NCBI GenBank assembly: GCA_017898095.1
Contig: JAGKQJ010000009.1
Coordinates: 1-48,946, forward strand
Length of the DNA: 48,946 bases
Reading direction: 5' to 3'
From: Bacillaceae bacterium Marseille-Q3522
Lineage (GTDB): Bacteria; Bacillota; Bacilli; Bacillales; Cytobacillaceae
Part shown: positions 15,399 through 22,643 of the stretch, one piece after another
Layout: every line of letters starts with the position of its first letter
How positions within the stretch are numbered: the stretch's first letter is position 1
Program-made: the position numbers and the translations under genes
Notes under the pieces: model-generated
The model's input: the letters and a program-made list of their open reading frames with translations, nothing else
Database searches by the model: none
Told to the model about the DNA's origin: nothing

Positions 15399-17773
15399 GG
15401 GGGTGATTCCTCCTGTTCCTCGTAGATTTTTCGCAAAAAATAGGCGATACCTCGGAGGACAAAGTCCACGCAGGGTATCGCCACGCTGTTGCCCAGCGCT
15501 TTATACCGGGCGCTGTCGGATGCGCCGGGAATCAGCGTCCAGCCATCGGGAAAGCCTTGGAGCCGTTCACATTCCAGCGGGGTAAGCCTGCGGATGAGGT
15601 TGCACCTTTCCACGATGCATTTATTCTGACTGACATACTGGCTGCCGATGCCTTTTTCATCCCCGCGGCAAAGCGCGCCCACCACTTCTTGGTATGGCTC
15701 GCATACTGCGTGGCGGTCGCTGGTTGTAATGGTGTAGCTGATGTCCGGCTGACAGCCGAGGCCGTTGCCTCCGTTTTCCGGCTCCCGGTCGATGGTGTTG
15801 CCCGCAATGCAGATGGTTTCCTGCAAAATCGCAATGCCGCCTTGGTTCTTGCTGGGATCGGGGTTTGTGGTGTCAATGGTTCTGGCAACCTCCGTTTCCC
15901 GGCATCCCGAATGGGGATTGGCTGATTTCATGCTGTTGGATTCCTTAGAATCCAGTGAAAAGGCAACGGCACTGCCCACCAGCGGAACATTATTACCTCC
16001 GGTTCCCATCCGGGCGGACATGGTGGGCGCTACTACATGGGGGCCGGTGTAGCGGCTGTCGATTCCGTGATTTTCAAATAACACCGGTTGGTTATTTCCG
16101 CTCATCCCGGCACTTGCCGTAATGGTCGGGCAGATACCCTCGCCAATTTCAGCGCCGCCCTGCTGGGTCGCCATGACCAGCGGCTGGTGTCCGTGTTCCT
16201 GTGCGCGGAGTGTACCTGTGATATCCTCGGTGCAGTGCATCTGGCTGCCGCCCTGATCGTTGAGGCACAGTACCGATGGGGCTGTGCCGGTTTTAATGGT
16301 GGGCGAGCATTCTGCCTGATAGCCGATTCCTCTGGCCTCGGCACTGGCGCTGCCGCAGAAGCCCGCGGTAAGCACACAGGGGTAGCCCTGTCCGGCCTGC
16401 CCACCGCCGCCGGTGATAGAGGTGTGTACCTCCGGTGTGAGAAAGCAGTCGCCGTCGCCCTTGCTGACAACCCCTGCCGCAAACAGAAGCCCTGCCGGGT
16501 TCCTGCCCCCGCCGCCTCGTCGTTGCAAACTTCGCTCAGTTTCTTCGGGCGCTTCGCACCCGAAATCCACACGCTCCGTTGCACCTCCTCTCCCCAACGA
16601 ATCTGACGATTCGCCGGGGTCCCCTTTGGCGGCAAGAGTCGGCGCCACACCCTCCGGTGTGAACACACGGCTTTGCTGGGTATCCCAGCCGTTTAGACAG
16701 TTCGGCTGAGATACAAGGGGAGGATGCCCGCCCATACCGGCGCGCAGCGTGGACGCCACATCCTCTGTGACATCCATCCGTTCGCCGCCTTGATCGTTTA
16801 AACAGTACAGCGGCTGTGCCACAAAGGTCTGCTGCTTTATCCCCGGCTGGGCCTGTACCGCCCCTGCTACATCGTGCAAATCCCGCACTTCATCACGTTG
16901 GTTGGCGGCGAAAGCAATGGGTATTCTTTCTTCTGTCTGAATATATCCGTGCCCACCGCCTTCACCACTATAGAGGGCGGGCCACGTTCCGGTTTCCTCA
17001 AAAATACGGCGGCTCTGCACATCCCATGGGGTCAGGCAAGTCCCGCCTGTATCATCAGGGCATCCCTCAGCTGGGGCGGCAGCTCCTTGCCGCGGGCCTC
17101 CGCTCTGCGCAATATCCCCAAACAGGCTGTCTTGCTTAAATAGTATTTCGGGTGCGGTTGTGCCTCCAAAATCTGCGACAAGGAAGATGCGACGGCGGCG
17201 CTGGGCGACTCCCCAGAATTGAGCGTCCATGACACGCCAAGCCAGGCTGAATTCATCTCCCAAAAGGACAGCCCCAGCAGATTCCCAGCGCCCGGACTCA
17301 GGTCGAGGCACATCACAGGTACTGTACTTAATGCGGACGATCTCCTCGATGACCGCCCGGAAGTCCTCGCCGTCTGCCGAGCTGAAGGCTCCGGGGACGT
17401 TCTCCCAAACGAGGTATCGAGGTCGAACAAGGTGAGCTGGTACGTTTCGTTGCTCATTGGCTTTTCTCATCTCCTTCGTGATGCGTGTCTGCTCCATAAA
17501 CAGCCCGGAGCGTGCTCCAGCCAAGCCAGCCCTCTGGCCAGCGACCGATAAATCCTGACACGGGCTGCCGCCGCAAATGACGTCCACAGGCGGCAGCTTG
17601 GCTCCGTCCAGCTTTGTAATATCCCCGACATGGAGCATTTCGGGGAATCGGATTTTCGTCACTTCAATGGGAAAGGCTTCGATTTCACTGGCCCATACGG
17701 GAGTGATGCCGTTGCGGATAGCCGCCAATGGAAAACCTCCGATCCCATCGAAGAGGCTCCCCATCGTCATCAT
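15374..17773 (-). CDS. DNA cytosine-5 methyltransferase with repeat-built target domain
   Basis: A 799-residue C5 methyltransferase. Motif I is GSLFDGIGG (5-13), the catalytic Cys72 lies in GGSPCQDLS, ENV is at 124-126 and QRRRRIFLV at 191-199. The final motifs RRLTPLECERLQGFP and ALGNSVAIP lie near 727 and 755. Between them sits a target-recognition region of roughly 500 residues, far longer than usual, made of about nine degenerate repeats of 30-45 residues with cores such as CLNDQGG, TED(V/I)..TLRA and PTI/PTM followed by PLV. It would methylate the element to evade restriction. It overlaps DUF4406 by one base (TGATG) and the VirB3-like gene by 25. Target sequence unknown. Confidence 0.9.
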   Translation of the reverse strand: MMTMGSLFDGIGGFPLAAIRNGITPVWASEIEAFPIEVTKIRFPEMLHVGDITKLDGAKLPPVDVICGGSPCQDLSVAGQRAGLAGARSGLFMEQTRITKEMRKANEQRNVPAHLVRPRYLVWENVPGAFSSADGEDFRAVIEEIVRIKYSTCDVPRPESGRWESAGAVLLGDEFSLAWRVMDAQFWGVAQRRRRIFLVADFGGTTAPEILFKQDSLFGDIAQSGGPRQGAAAPAEGCPDDTGGTCLTPWDVQSRRIFEETGTWPALYSGEGGGHGYIQTEERIPIAFAANQRDEVRDLHDVAGAVQAQPGIKQQTFVAQPLYCLNDQGGERMDVTEDVASTLRAGMGGHPPLVSQPNCLNGWDTQQSRVFTPEGVAPTLAAKGDPGESSDSLGRGGATERVDFGCEAPEETERSLQRRGGGGRNPAGLLFAAGVVSKGDGDCFLTPEVHTSITGGGGQAGQGYPCVLTAGFCGSASAEARGIGYQAECSPTIKTGTAPSVLCLNDQGGSQMHCTEDITGTLRAQEHGHQPLVMATQQGGAEIGEGICPTITASAGMSGNNQPVLFENHGIDSRYTGPHVVAPTMSARMGTGGNNVPLVGSAVAFSLDSKESNSMKSANPHSGCRETEVARTIDTTNPDPSKNQGGIAILQETICIAGNTIDREPENGGNGLGCQPDISYTITTSDRHAVCEPYQEVVGALCRGDEKGIGSQYVSQNKCIVERCNLIRRLTPLECERLQGFPDGWTLIPGASDSARYKALGNSVAIPCVDFVLRGIAYFLRKIYEEQEESPPCTSTPTT

Positions 17774-18156
17774 CAGGCCATCCTCATCGCCTGCTGGGGA
17801 GCTTCGGCCGGTTCGGTGCCTTTGGCTCTGCCGATGGCAAAGCCGTTTTCCTGTTCCATCACCCGGCGAACCGGGATTCCGATTCTGACCGCTTCCTCAA
17901 TTTCAAGGTGCATTCCATAGGAGATGCGGTCGCCGTAGCACCACAACTCGTCGCAGCGGGGCAGCATGGCAAGTCCCATATCCAGACCCGCCTGACGCTC
18001 CTGCGGATTGGAGTCATTAAGGAGCTGCGGGTATAACAGATGGGGCGCAAAAAAAGCGTGCCCCTCGTTCATCACATGGCGGCACGCTTTTTTTGCAAAT
18101 TCGGTATTCTGTTCGATGTCCCCGGCATAAGGGGACGCCACATAGATTAGTTTCAT
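17773..18156 (-). CDS. DUF4406-like protein (nucleoside deoxyribosyltransferase-like fold)
   Basis: A 127-residue protein starting KLIYVASPYAGD, the strand-loop of DUF4406/DUF7768 proteins that resemble nucleoside 2-deoxyribosyltransferases. Later parts AFFAPHLLYPQLL and CDELWCYGDRIS with a C-terminal Glu-rich helix fit the family. Such proteins are common in phages and ICEs and may act on nucleotides; activity is not shown. An in-frame extension exists, but the ATG at 18154-18156 has a GAAAGGA site. A perfect 16-bp inverted repeat lies inside the gene (18047-18096). The C-terminus APQQAMRMA is a Met-rich tail like that of the TOPRIM protein. Confidence 0.75.
   Translation of the reverse strand: MKLIYVASPYAGDIEQNTEFAKKACRHVMNEGHAFFAPHLLYPQLLNDSNPQERQAGLDMGLAMLPRCDELWCYGDRISYGMHLEIEEAVRIGIPVRRVMEQENGFAIGRAKGTEPAEAPQQAMRMA
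18047..18096. repeat. Perfect 16-bp inverted repeat inside a gene
   Basis: GCAAAAAAAGCGTGCC (18047-18062) and its exact complement (18081-18096) enclose an 18-base loop and would make a strong stem ending in T runs on both strands, like a terminator. It is wholly within the DUF4406 gene and encodes FAKKACR and AFFAP. Confidence 0.7.
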
Positions 18157-18176
18157 AGGCTTTTTCCTTTCTGTGC

Positions 18177-19082
18177 TTATTTCGGCGCTACTGCCTGCAC
18201 AATGGTGCGGGTGGTGTTGACGGCTGCCTGTGCGGTATACACGGCGCTCATCACGTTGGCCTTTGTGCTGGTATCCAGTCCGAAGGCTCCGGCGATTCGC
18301 GGCACTTCTCCTGCGGCCAGCATCAGACCAAGCCCCAGCAGAGCATGGGTTCGTAGCACCATAAGCCCTGCGGCAAGGATGGTCGCCTGCAAAAATGTGG
18401 TGAGGCACAGACCGATGATCTGCTTGCACCACTGTGTAAAGCCGTCGATGTATCCACGAGGGACGGAAAACATATACAGGCTGCCCACGGCAATCTGTAT
18501 GAGCAGGATGCCGCCGCGCTTCAGGTTGGCAAAGAATACTTTAATCACCGAGTACCCCATCATGATGATTATAAAGAGTAGCAGGATGGGGCTTGTAATA
18601 ACAGCCAGCCCTCCGAACACGCCGGAGCCCATGGCACCAACCATATCCGGTGAGCTGCCAAGCTCGGAAATGATGTTCCCGGCAAGGTCGCCAAAGCTGG
18701 TTCCATAGCCGGTGATCCCCGCCGTGAGGCTGCTCTGGAGATTGACCGAGAGCTTGAACAGCTCTACCGGCACGATGGTAAAAAGGGACACCGCCATAAA
18801 GCCCTTGATGGCGTTTAAGGCGGTGTCCTTGATGCTGCCCCGGCCGTGCTGGTACTCGATGCCGGTTTCAAATGCCGACACCACCAGTCCGGTTCCGTAC
18901 AGCGCCCAAGCCAGATAGGAAAAAAACAGGACGATGGACTGCACCCAGCTCATCTCAAACAGCTCCACGCCCATGTTTCCCATCTGTGCAAAAAAGTCGG
19001 CCAGAAAGCCGACTACCTGTCCGTAGAGCCATTCGATGATCTGATCCATGACGGTCCCAAGGACAAAGTCCCATATGAACAT
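18177..19082 (-). CDS. VirB6/TrbL-like channel membrane protein
   Basis: A 301-residue polytopic protein with about six hydrophobic segments (for example around residues 50-75, 105-125, 175-200, 215-235, 240-270), an extracellular loop rich in Gly and Ser, and a helical cytoplasmic end. This matches the TrbL/VirB6-like (DUF6045) proteins of Firmicutes ICEs, thought to form the inner-membrane pore with VirB3 and VirB4. The ATG at 19080-19082 with a GAAGGTGA site is the likely start; the longer frame has none. A terminator-like hairpin lies just upstream at 19111-19145. Confidence 0.85.
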   Translation of the reverse strand: MFIWDFVLGTVMDQIIEWLYGQVVGFLADFFAQMGNMGVELFEMSWVQSIVLFFSYLAWALYGTGLVVSAFETGIEYQHGRGSIKDTALNAIKGFMAVSLFTIVPVELFKLSVNLQSSLTAGITGYGTSFGDLAGNIISELGSSPDMVGAMGSGVFGGLAVITSPILLLFIIIMMGYSVIKVFFANLKRGGILLIQIAVGSLYMFSVPRGYIDGFTQWCKQIIGLCLTTFLQATILAAGLMVLRTHALLGLGLMLAAGEVPRIAGAFGLDTSTKANVMSAVYTAQAAVNTTRTIVQAVAPK

Positions 19083-19110
19083 TGAATTTTCACCTTCTTT
19101 CTGTGGAAAT

Positions 19111-19145
19111 AAAAAAGGCACACCATGCAATAAAATGCGGTGTGC
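19111..19145 (-). terminator. Terminator-like hairpin before the VirB6-like gene
   Basis: On the minus strand GCACACC pairs with GGTGTGC, extended by GCA/TGC past a bulge, and is followed by TTTTTT. It would stop or attenuate minus-strand transcription coming from the 19.5-22 kb genes before the secretion core. Confidence 0.65.
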
Positions 19146-19208
19146 ATGTGTATCTGGTTGAACGGATTTCGGGCAGGGTGCGAAGATTTAGAAAACTTTA
19201 AAAACGAC

Positions 19209-19257
19209 TTGACAATCCGCCCGTTCAGAGCTTCAATACCACACAACGGTGGCCACC
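19209..19257 (+). promoter_or_regulatory. Promoter and palindrome for the small plus-strand gene
   Basis: A perfect -35 TTGACA (19209-19214) lies 17 bp from TTCAAT (19232-19237, a weak -10). A perfect 10-bp palindrome GGTGGCCACC follows at 19248-19257, placed where a repressor would block transcription. Confidence 0.4.
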
Positions 19258-19283
19258 TAAATAAGGAAAAGGAGGTCAATTGC

Positions 19284-19451
19284 GTGGCAGACTACAAAAA
19301 AATGTATGATTCGCTGTTCAACGATGTGACGGATGCCATTTCGTTGCTTCAGCGTGCGCAGCAAAAGACGGAAGAGCTTTTTATCTCCGGCGACGACGGC
19401 GTTATTGTGGAGCTCAAAAGAGATCCGGAGCCAGATGACAACGATAAATAG
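19284..19451 (+). CDS. Small 55-aa plus-strand protein
   Basis: A 55-residue acidic, helical protein starting at GTG with a perfect AAGGAGGT site 7 bases ahead. It runs MADYKKMYDSLFNDV then AISLLQRAQQKTEELFI and an acidic end. Short proteins of this shape occur singly in Firmicutes phages and ICEs; the function is unknown to me. It runs against the surrounding genes, with a promoter-like region upstream and a large terminator downstream, so it is an independent unit. Confidence 0.65.
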   Translation: MADYKKMYDSLFNDVTDAISLLQRAQQKTEELFISGDDGVIVELKRDPEPDDNDK

Positions 19452-19452
19452 C

Positions 19453-19523
19453 AAAAGGCGTTTGCAAAAAGCAAGGAGAGCGGTTCTGCCGCCCTCCTTG
19501 CTTTACTGCTGCAAACGCCTTTT
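19453..19523. terminator. Strong bidirectional terminator
   Basis: A 14-bp perfect stem AAAAGGCGTTTGCA/TGCAAACGCCTTTT (19453-19466 with 19510-19523) encloses a second 8-bp stem GCAAGGAG/CTCCTTGC (19471-19478 with 19494-19501). T runs at both ends suit convergent genes on both sides. Confidence 0.8.
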
Positions 19524-19551
19524 GAGGAAAATAAAAAAGCGCACCGTGGGT

Positions 19552-19974
19552 TCATTCACAGTACACCTCGGAAAGTATTTGTGATTGTTGTTTTAGCTTG
19601 CTTACCCTGACAGGGTTTATATAATGGGTGGCATAGGCTTTTTCAATGTCCTCGCCGCCGCTTTTGGAAAATCGGAGCTTCTTTGCATGGGGGAGGCTTT
19701 TCAGCCCCCACTGCTTATAAAAAGTCCACGAAGCTTTGAGATTGTTTTTCGCGGCATAGCTCCGGATTTCCCGCATGATAAGGGACAGTTTGGAGAGGTT
19801 CACTTTGCAGACACGCTCCAAATAATCCACCTTGCCGAAGCGCCACCGCTCATAATCCTCTTTGGAGAGGATGCTCAAATCCATCAGTACCTGCACGGGC
19901 GCTGCTATGCCGTTCTTTTGGAGCTGCTGATACATGGAGTTATGGATTTTACCTTTCACATCATTGTCGTTCAC
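19552..19974 (-). CDS. Conserved ICE protein of unknown function
   Basis: A 140-residue soluble basic protein. Features include KIHNSMYQQLQKNGIAAPVQV at the start, a conserved-looking EDYERWRFGKVDYLERVC, and YAAKNNLKASWTFYKQWG. I have a memory of similar proteins in Firmicutes mobile elements with no assigned role. The WRFG...YLE..C..NL pattern followed by a basic segment may bind nucleic acid. It lies 18 bases after the AbiEii gene and is probably read from the same promoter. Confidence 0.6.
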   Translation of the reverse strand: MNDNDVKGKIHNSMYQQLQKNGIAAPVQVLMDLSILSKEDYERWRFGKVDYLERVCKVNLSKLSLIMREIRSYAAKNNLKASWTFYKQWGLKSLPHAKKLRFSKSGGEDIEKAYATHYINPVRVSKLKQQSQILSEVYCE

Positions 19975-19992
19975 CGCATCACCTCCTGCGCA

Positions 19993-21000
19993 TTACAGCA
20001 TTTTCTGCTGGGATCGCTGACCGGGAGCCTGCGTCATCTCAAGACCCTCATCCAGTTGTAGCAGGGTTTGATTCAAAGCTTCCATGCTTTCAGAGAGCTG
20101 TACCGGCGAAAGGATATCCCGCTGCGAAAACACATAAATTTCCTGCATTTTTGAAAAGGCCGCCTTCAGCTCGTCATCTGTGCCAACCGCATCAAACAGA
20201 GTGAATTCGGAAAAAGGCTTTTCCGACAGATCGCTTCCGATCCGCTCCCTTTCTTCTTTCCGCTTATAGGCAAGCATGGCTGTGAGTTCTTCCGGTGTTG
20301 AAAGCAGAGTGCGGATTCTTTCCTGTTCCATCATGATGGCAAGGTCATAAAGGTGCTTGGCGGTATCAAACAGCATTCGCCGCTGGTAATAAAACTCCGC
20401 AGCCAGTATTTTATCCGCAAAGATCCGTTCCATTTTGATAGTCTGCACAGGAAAGGGCTTTACGCCGTAAGCCGATTCGAGAATTTGCTTCTGCTCACCG
20501 GTTGCCTCCGAATAAAGCAGCGGTGAAACTTCAAGGGCTTCCACCGGCTCACTGATGGTGAAGGAGGTTGCTTCCACCTTCACATAGCCAAACCTCTGCA
20601 GAGCGTCAGCAGAATCCACATCGGTCACAGGAACATATTCATATACGCTGGTGATGCTGCCCCTCTGATTGCTTTCTCTGGCTTTATCGGTTGTCCTTGA
20701 AAGAGTATGATAGCCGTTTGCCGATGTTTCCAGCCGCTTTTTTCCCTGACTTTTTGAACAGTCGTGAACCGCAACCGTCAGATCAATATCTTCCGAAAAG
20801 CGTTTCATATGACCGATGGATTTATACAGGGCGGTTCCGCCTTTAAAGTATGCGGGAAGGGACTCCTGCTTTTCGGACAGTTCCCATAATAGCAGCGTCA
20901 GATAATAATCTTTTTCGATAATATCACTTCGGATGCCTGTTCTTCGGCTGACGTCCGAGAGCAGGGCTTCAAATGCGTCTTTATCCTGATGTAAGTTCAT
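19993..21000 (-). CDS. AbiEii-type nucleotidyltransferase toxin
   Basis: A 335-residue DUF1814/AbiEii protein, the toxin of type IV AbiE systems that act in phage abortive infection and element maintenance. The nucleotidyltransferase signature is seen as YFKGGTALYKS (about residues 49-58) and FSEDIDLTV (about 68-76). A basic or Gln-rich end (APGQRSQQKML) follows. It overlaps the antitoxin gene by 20 bases, so translation is coupled. MenT-type relatives transfer nucleotides to tRNA acceptor ends; the target here is not known. Confidence 0.88.
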   Translation of the reverse strand: MNLHQDKDAFEALLSDVSRRTGIRSDIIEKDYYLTLLLWELSEKQESLPAYFKGGTALYKSIGHMKRFSEDIDLTVAVHDCSKSQGKKRLETSANGYHTLSRTTDKARESNQRGSITSVYEYVPVTDVDSADALQRFGYVKVEATSFTISEPVEALEVSPLLYSEATGEQKQILESAYGVKPFPVQTIKMERIFADKILAAEFYYQRRMLFDTAKHLYDLAIMMEQERIRTLLSTPEELTAMLAYKRKEERERIGSDLSEKPFSEFTLFDAVGTDDELKAAFSKMQEIYVFSQRDILSPVQLSESMEALNQTLLQLDEGLEMTQAPGQRSQQKML

Positions 21001-21649
21001 CGTTCACCTCCATGAGTAAGTCAATAAGGGGCAATATCACCTTTGCCGGGTAATGTTTGCGTGCGGTAAACAGCAGGGCAAGACCATCCAGTTCCTGCTG
21101 CTTTGCGTAGCCTGCCAACAGCCCCCCCGGCTTCTCCACATCTATATGCGCGTCGGAAAGCGCCATTGTCAGATCGATGAACTGGAGGTATTTCCAGTTC
21201 TCATCCTTTACCGGCACAGCAGGCTTTTTCAGCTTAATATGGCAATCCTTCGGCAGCTTTGCGCTGTAGCGGTTTGTGGTAATCTCCATGTCGCGGGGAA
21301 TCAAAGTCGTCAGTCCCAGCTGGTTCATTAGGTATGCGCCCGATTCGTATCCGATTCTGGCACCATTCTGTTCCGTCAGGGTTTTCTTCATGACCTGCTC
21401 CATGCTGGGTGTAACCCTCCCGAACACGGTTTGCTTCACCTGACAATAGACGCCTTTTTGCAGCCTTTCGATTTCGCCCTTGTCCGCCATCCGCTTCAGC
21501 TTCACATTGGTCAGGGCCTTGGCCTGCGCATAGGGCAAGTCAAAGGTTCCCGCCAGTTGTGCCGCTATATTTTCTGTTTGGATGGCAGCTTCATAGGGAA
21601 TATTTTTAACGGTTTCTGCGATGTGTTCTCCATATCCAATCTGCTCCAT
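20981..21649 (-). CDS. AbiEi-like antitoxin/regulator (DUF6088-like)
   Basis: A 222-residue partner of the toxin. The N-terminal winged helix (FDLPYAQAKALTNVKLKRMA, then RLQKGVY) is the DNA-binding part; the C-terminal part is AbiEi-like. It represses its own promoter in known systems and neutralises the toxin. An in-frame reading runs upstream to 21694, but the ATG at 21647-21649 follows a clear GGGAGGTGA. A promoter with an 11-bp inverted repeat lies just upstream (21670-21740). Confidence 0.8.
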   Translation of the reverse strand: MEQIGYGEHIAETVKNIPYEAAIQTENIAAQLAGTFDLPYAQAKALTNVKLKRMADKGEIERLQKGVYCQVKQTVFGRVTPSMEQVMKKTLTEQNGARIGYESGAYLMNQLGLTTLIPRDMEITTNRYSAKLPKDCHIKLKKPAVPVKDENWKYLQFIDLTMALSDAHIDVEKPGGLLAGYAKQQELDGLALLFTARKHYPAKVILPLIDLLMEVNDELTSG

Positions 21650-21669
21650 GTGCTTCACCTCCCGGTTGA

Positions 21670-21740
21670 GTGATATTATATATATGATATTCATTTATAA
21701 TTCTTACCATTATAATATCACTTTATGCACCGGAAGTCAA
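21670..21740 (-). promoter_or_regulatory. AbiE promoter with flanking operator repeats
   Basis: On the minus strand -35 TTGACT (21735-21740) and -10 TATTAT (21712-21717) are 17 bp apart. Perfect 11-bp inverted repeats GTGATATTATA (21670-21680) and TATAATATCAC (21711-21721) enclose the start region, one arm covering the -10 box. This is the layout expected for AbiEi autoregulation. Confidence 0.75.
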
Positions 21741-21751
21741 TCTGTCCCTGC

Positions 21752-22090
21752 CTACATACCAAGTATCGTCCAGATATAGGTCGGCGCCGTGAGGGTGAAC
21801 ACCAAACAGGCGAACAGAATCGCAGGAGCGGCCCACTCAAATTGTCCGTGCTTTCTATAGTCGAAGTACGCCATCCCAAGTTTGGCGAAGAAAAACACCG
21901 CCAGAATCAAGTCTATTGCGGGGAACACCACCTTATTGACCACCGTCTTGATCTGCCCGGAGGCGTCGTTCCACGTTCCCTCAATTGCTCCGGCCACGTC
22001 GCCGTTTGCCGCAAAAGCAGTTGTGCCAAACAGCAGGCTTACCATGAGAACGAACGTGAGCGCCAGCGCGATTTTTTTACATCTTTTCAT
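21752..22090 (-). CDS. VirB2-like DUF3852 membrane protein
   Basis: A 112-residue protein with a signal peptide (KRCKKIALALTFVLMVSLLF, cleaved near AFAA) and two further hydrophobic segments around a short charged loop (YFDYRKHGQFEW). This is the topology of VirB2/TrbC pilin-like proteins, and it matches DUF3852 of Firmicutes elements. It would be a channel or pilus subunit of the secretion system. A GTG three codons upstream is possible, but the ATG has an AAGGTG site. A hairpin (22114-22149) lies in the leader. Confidence 0.78.
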   Translation of the reverse strand: MKRCKKIALALTFVLMVSLLFGTTAFAANGDVAGAIEGTWNDASGQIKTVVNKVVFPAIDLILAVFFFAKLGMAYFDYRKHGQFEWAAPAILFACLVFTLTAPTYIWTILGM

Positions 22091-22113
22091 AAAAATCACC
22101 TTTCCGAAATGAG

Positions 22114-22149
22114 GAACAAGGCCGCAGGATCGCTCCAGCCGCCTTGTTC
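22114..22149 (-). promoter_or_regulatory. Hairpin in the leader of the VirB2-like gene
   Basis: GAACAAGGC/GCCTTGTTC (22114-22122 with 22141-22149) forms a 9-bp perfect stem between two minus-strand genes. On the minus strand no T run follows, so it is more likely an mRNA processing or stability element than a terminator. Confidence 0.45.
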
Positions 22150-22159
22150 TTTTTCTGTG

Positions 22160-22630
22160 TTATAGCTGCATGGTCATACCCATGCCCGGAGTCTGTTCCT
22201 CCAAAAGCGGAGCCACCGCAAGCACCTGCGGATTTTGGTAAAACTTCAGGTCGCCCCGGAATCCTTTTTTCAGCTCACTGAATTCCTTTGCTTGCGAAAG
22301 GAGTTCAGCGGAACAGCCGGGCGGCAGCTCTTGGTTCCAGCGTACCCAATCACCGTTCTGATAGCGTGGCTCCAACTGGAGAATCACATAATCCTCCGGC
22401 ACGAAAGCGGGGTATTTCCGCCAGATGCCCTGTGTATCAACGTAAGGATGCCCCTCCTTCATGACGGTCATTTCCATAAGCTGCAGGGTATCTGCAAGAG
22501 AGGTGCAGAACCAGCACTCCTGATCTCCGAACCGCCGGATGCGTCCATCCTTGAGAATTGCCTCCAGCCGATCCGTTTTCGTGTAGTGGTACAGGCTGCC
22601 TTTGGGAGCCTCAATGCGTTCATATGCCAT
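22160..22630 (-). CDS. Unassigned protein with ART-like N-terminus
   Basis: A 156-residue soluble protein. The opening (GSLYHYTKTDRLEAILKDGRI then WFCTSLADTLQLMEM) has the YHYT...L..IL..G shape of small ADP-ribosyltransferase-fold families, but no family can be named with confidence and the catalytic Glu is not clear. It follows a secreted-protein gene after 13 bases. The C-terminus EEQTPGMGMTMQL is a clear example of the shared Met/Gly tail. The start is chosen for the GGGAGGGA site; an in-frame extension lacks one. Confidence 0.6.
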   Translation of the reverse strand: MAYERIEAPKGSLYHYTKTDRLEAILKDGRIRRFGDQECWFCTSLADTLQLMEMTVMKEGHPYVDTQGIWRKYPAFVPEDYVILQLEPRYQNGDWVRWNQELPPGCSAELLSQAKEFSELKKGFRGDLKFYQNPQVLAVAPLLEEQTPGMGMTMQL

Positions 22631-22643
22631 CCTCGTCCCTCCC

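Noticed and set aside
16102-16668. Long Arg/Pro-rich minus-strand frame inside the C5 methyltransferase gene
   Set aside because: It is a shadow of the GC-rich methyltransferase gene, with low-complexity composition and no ribosome binding site.
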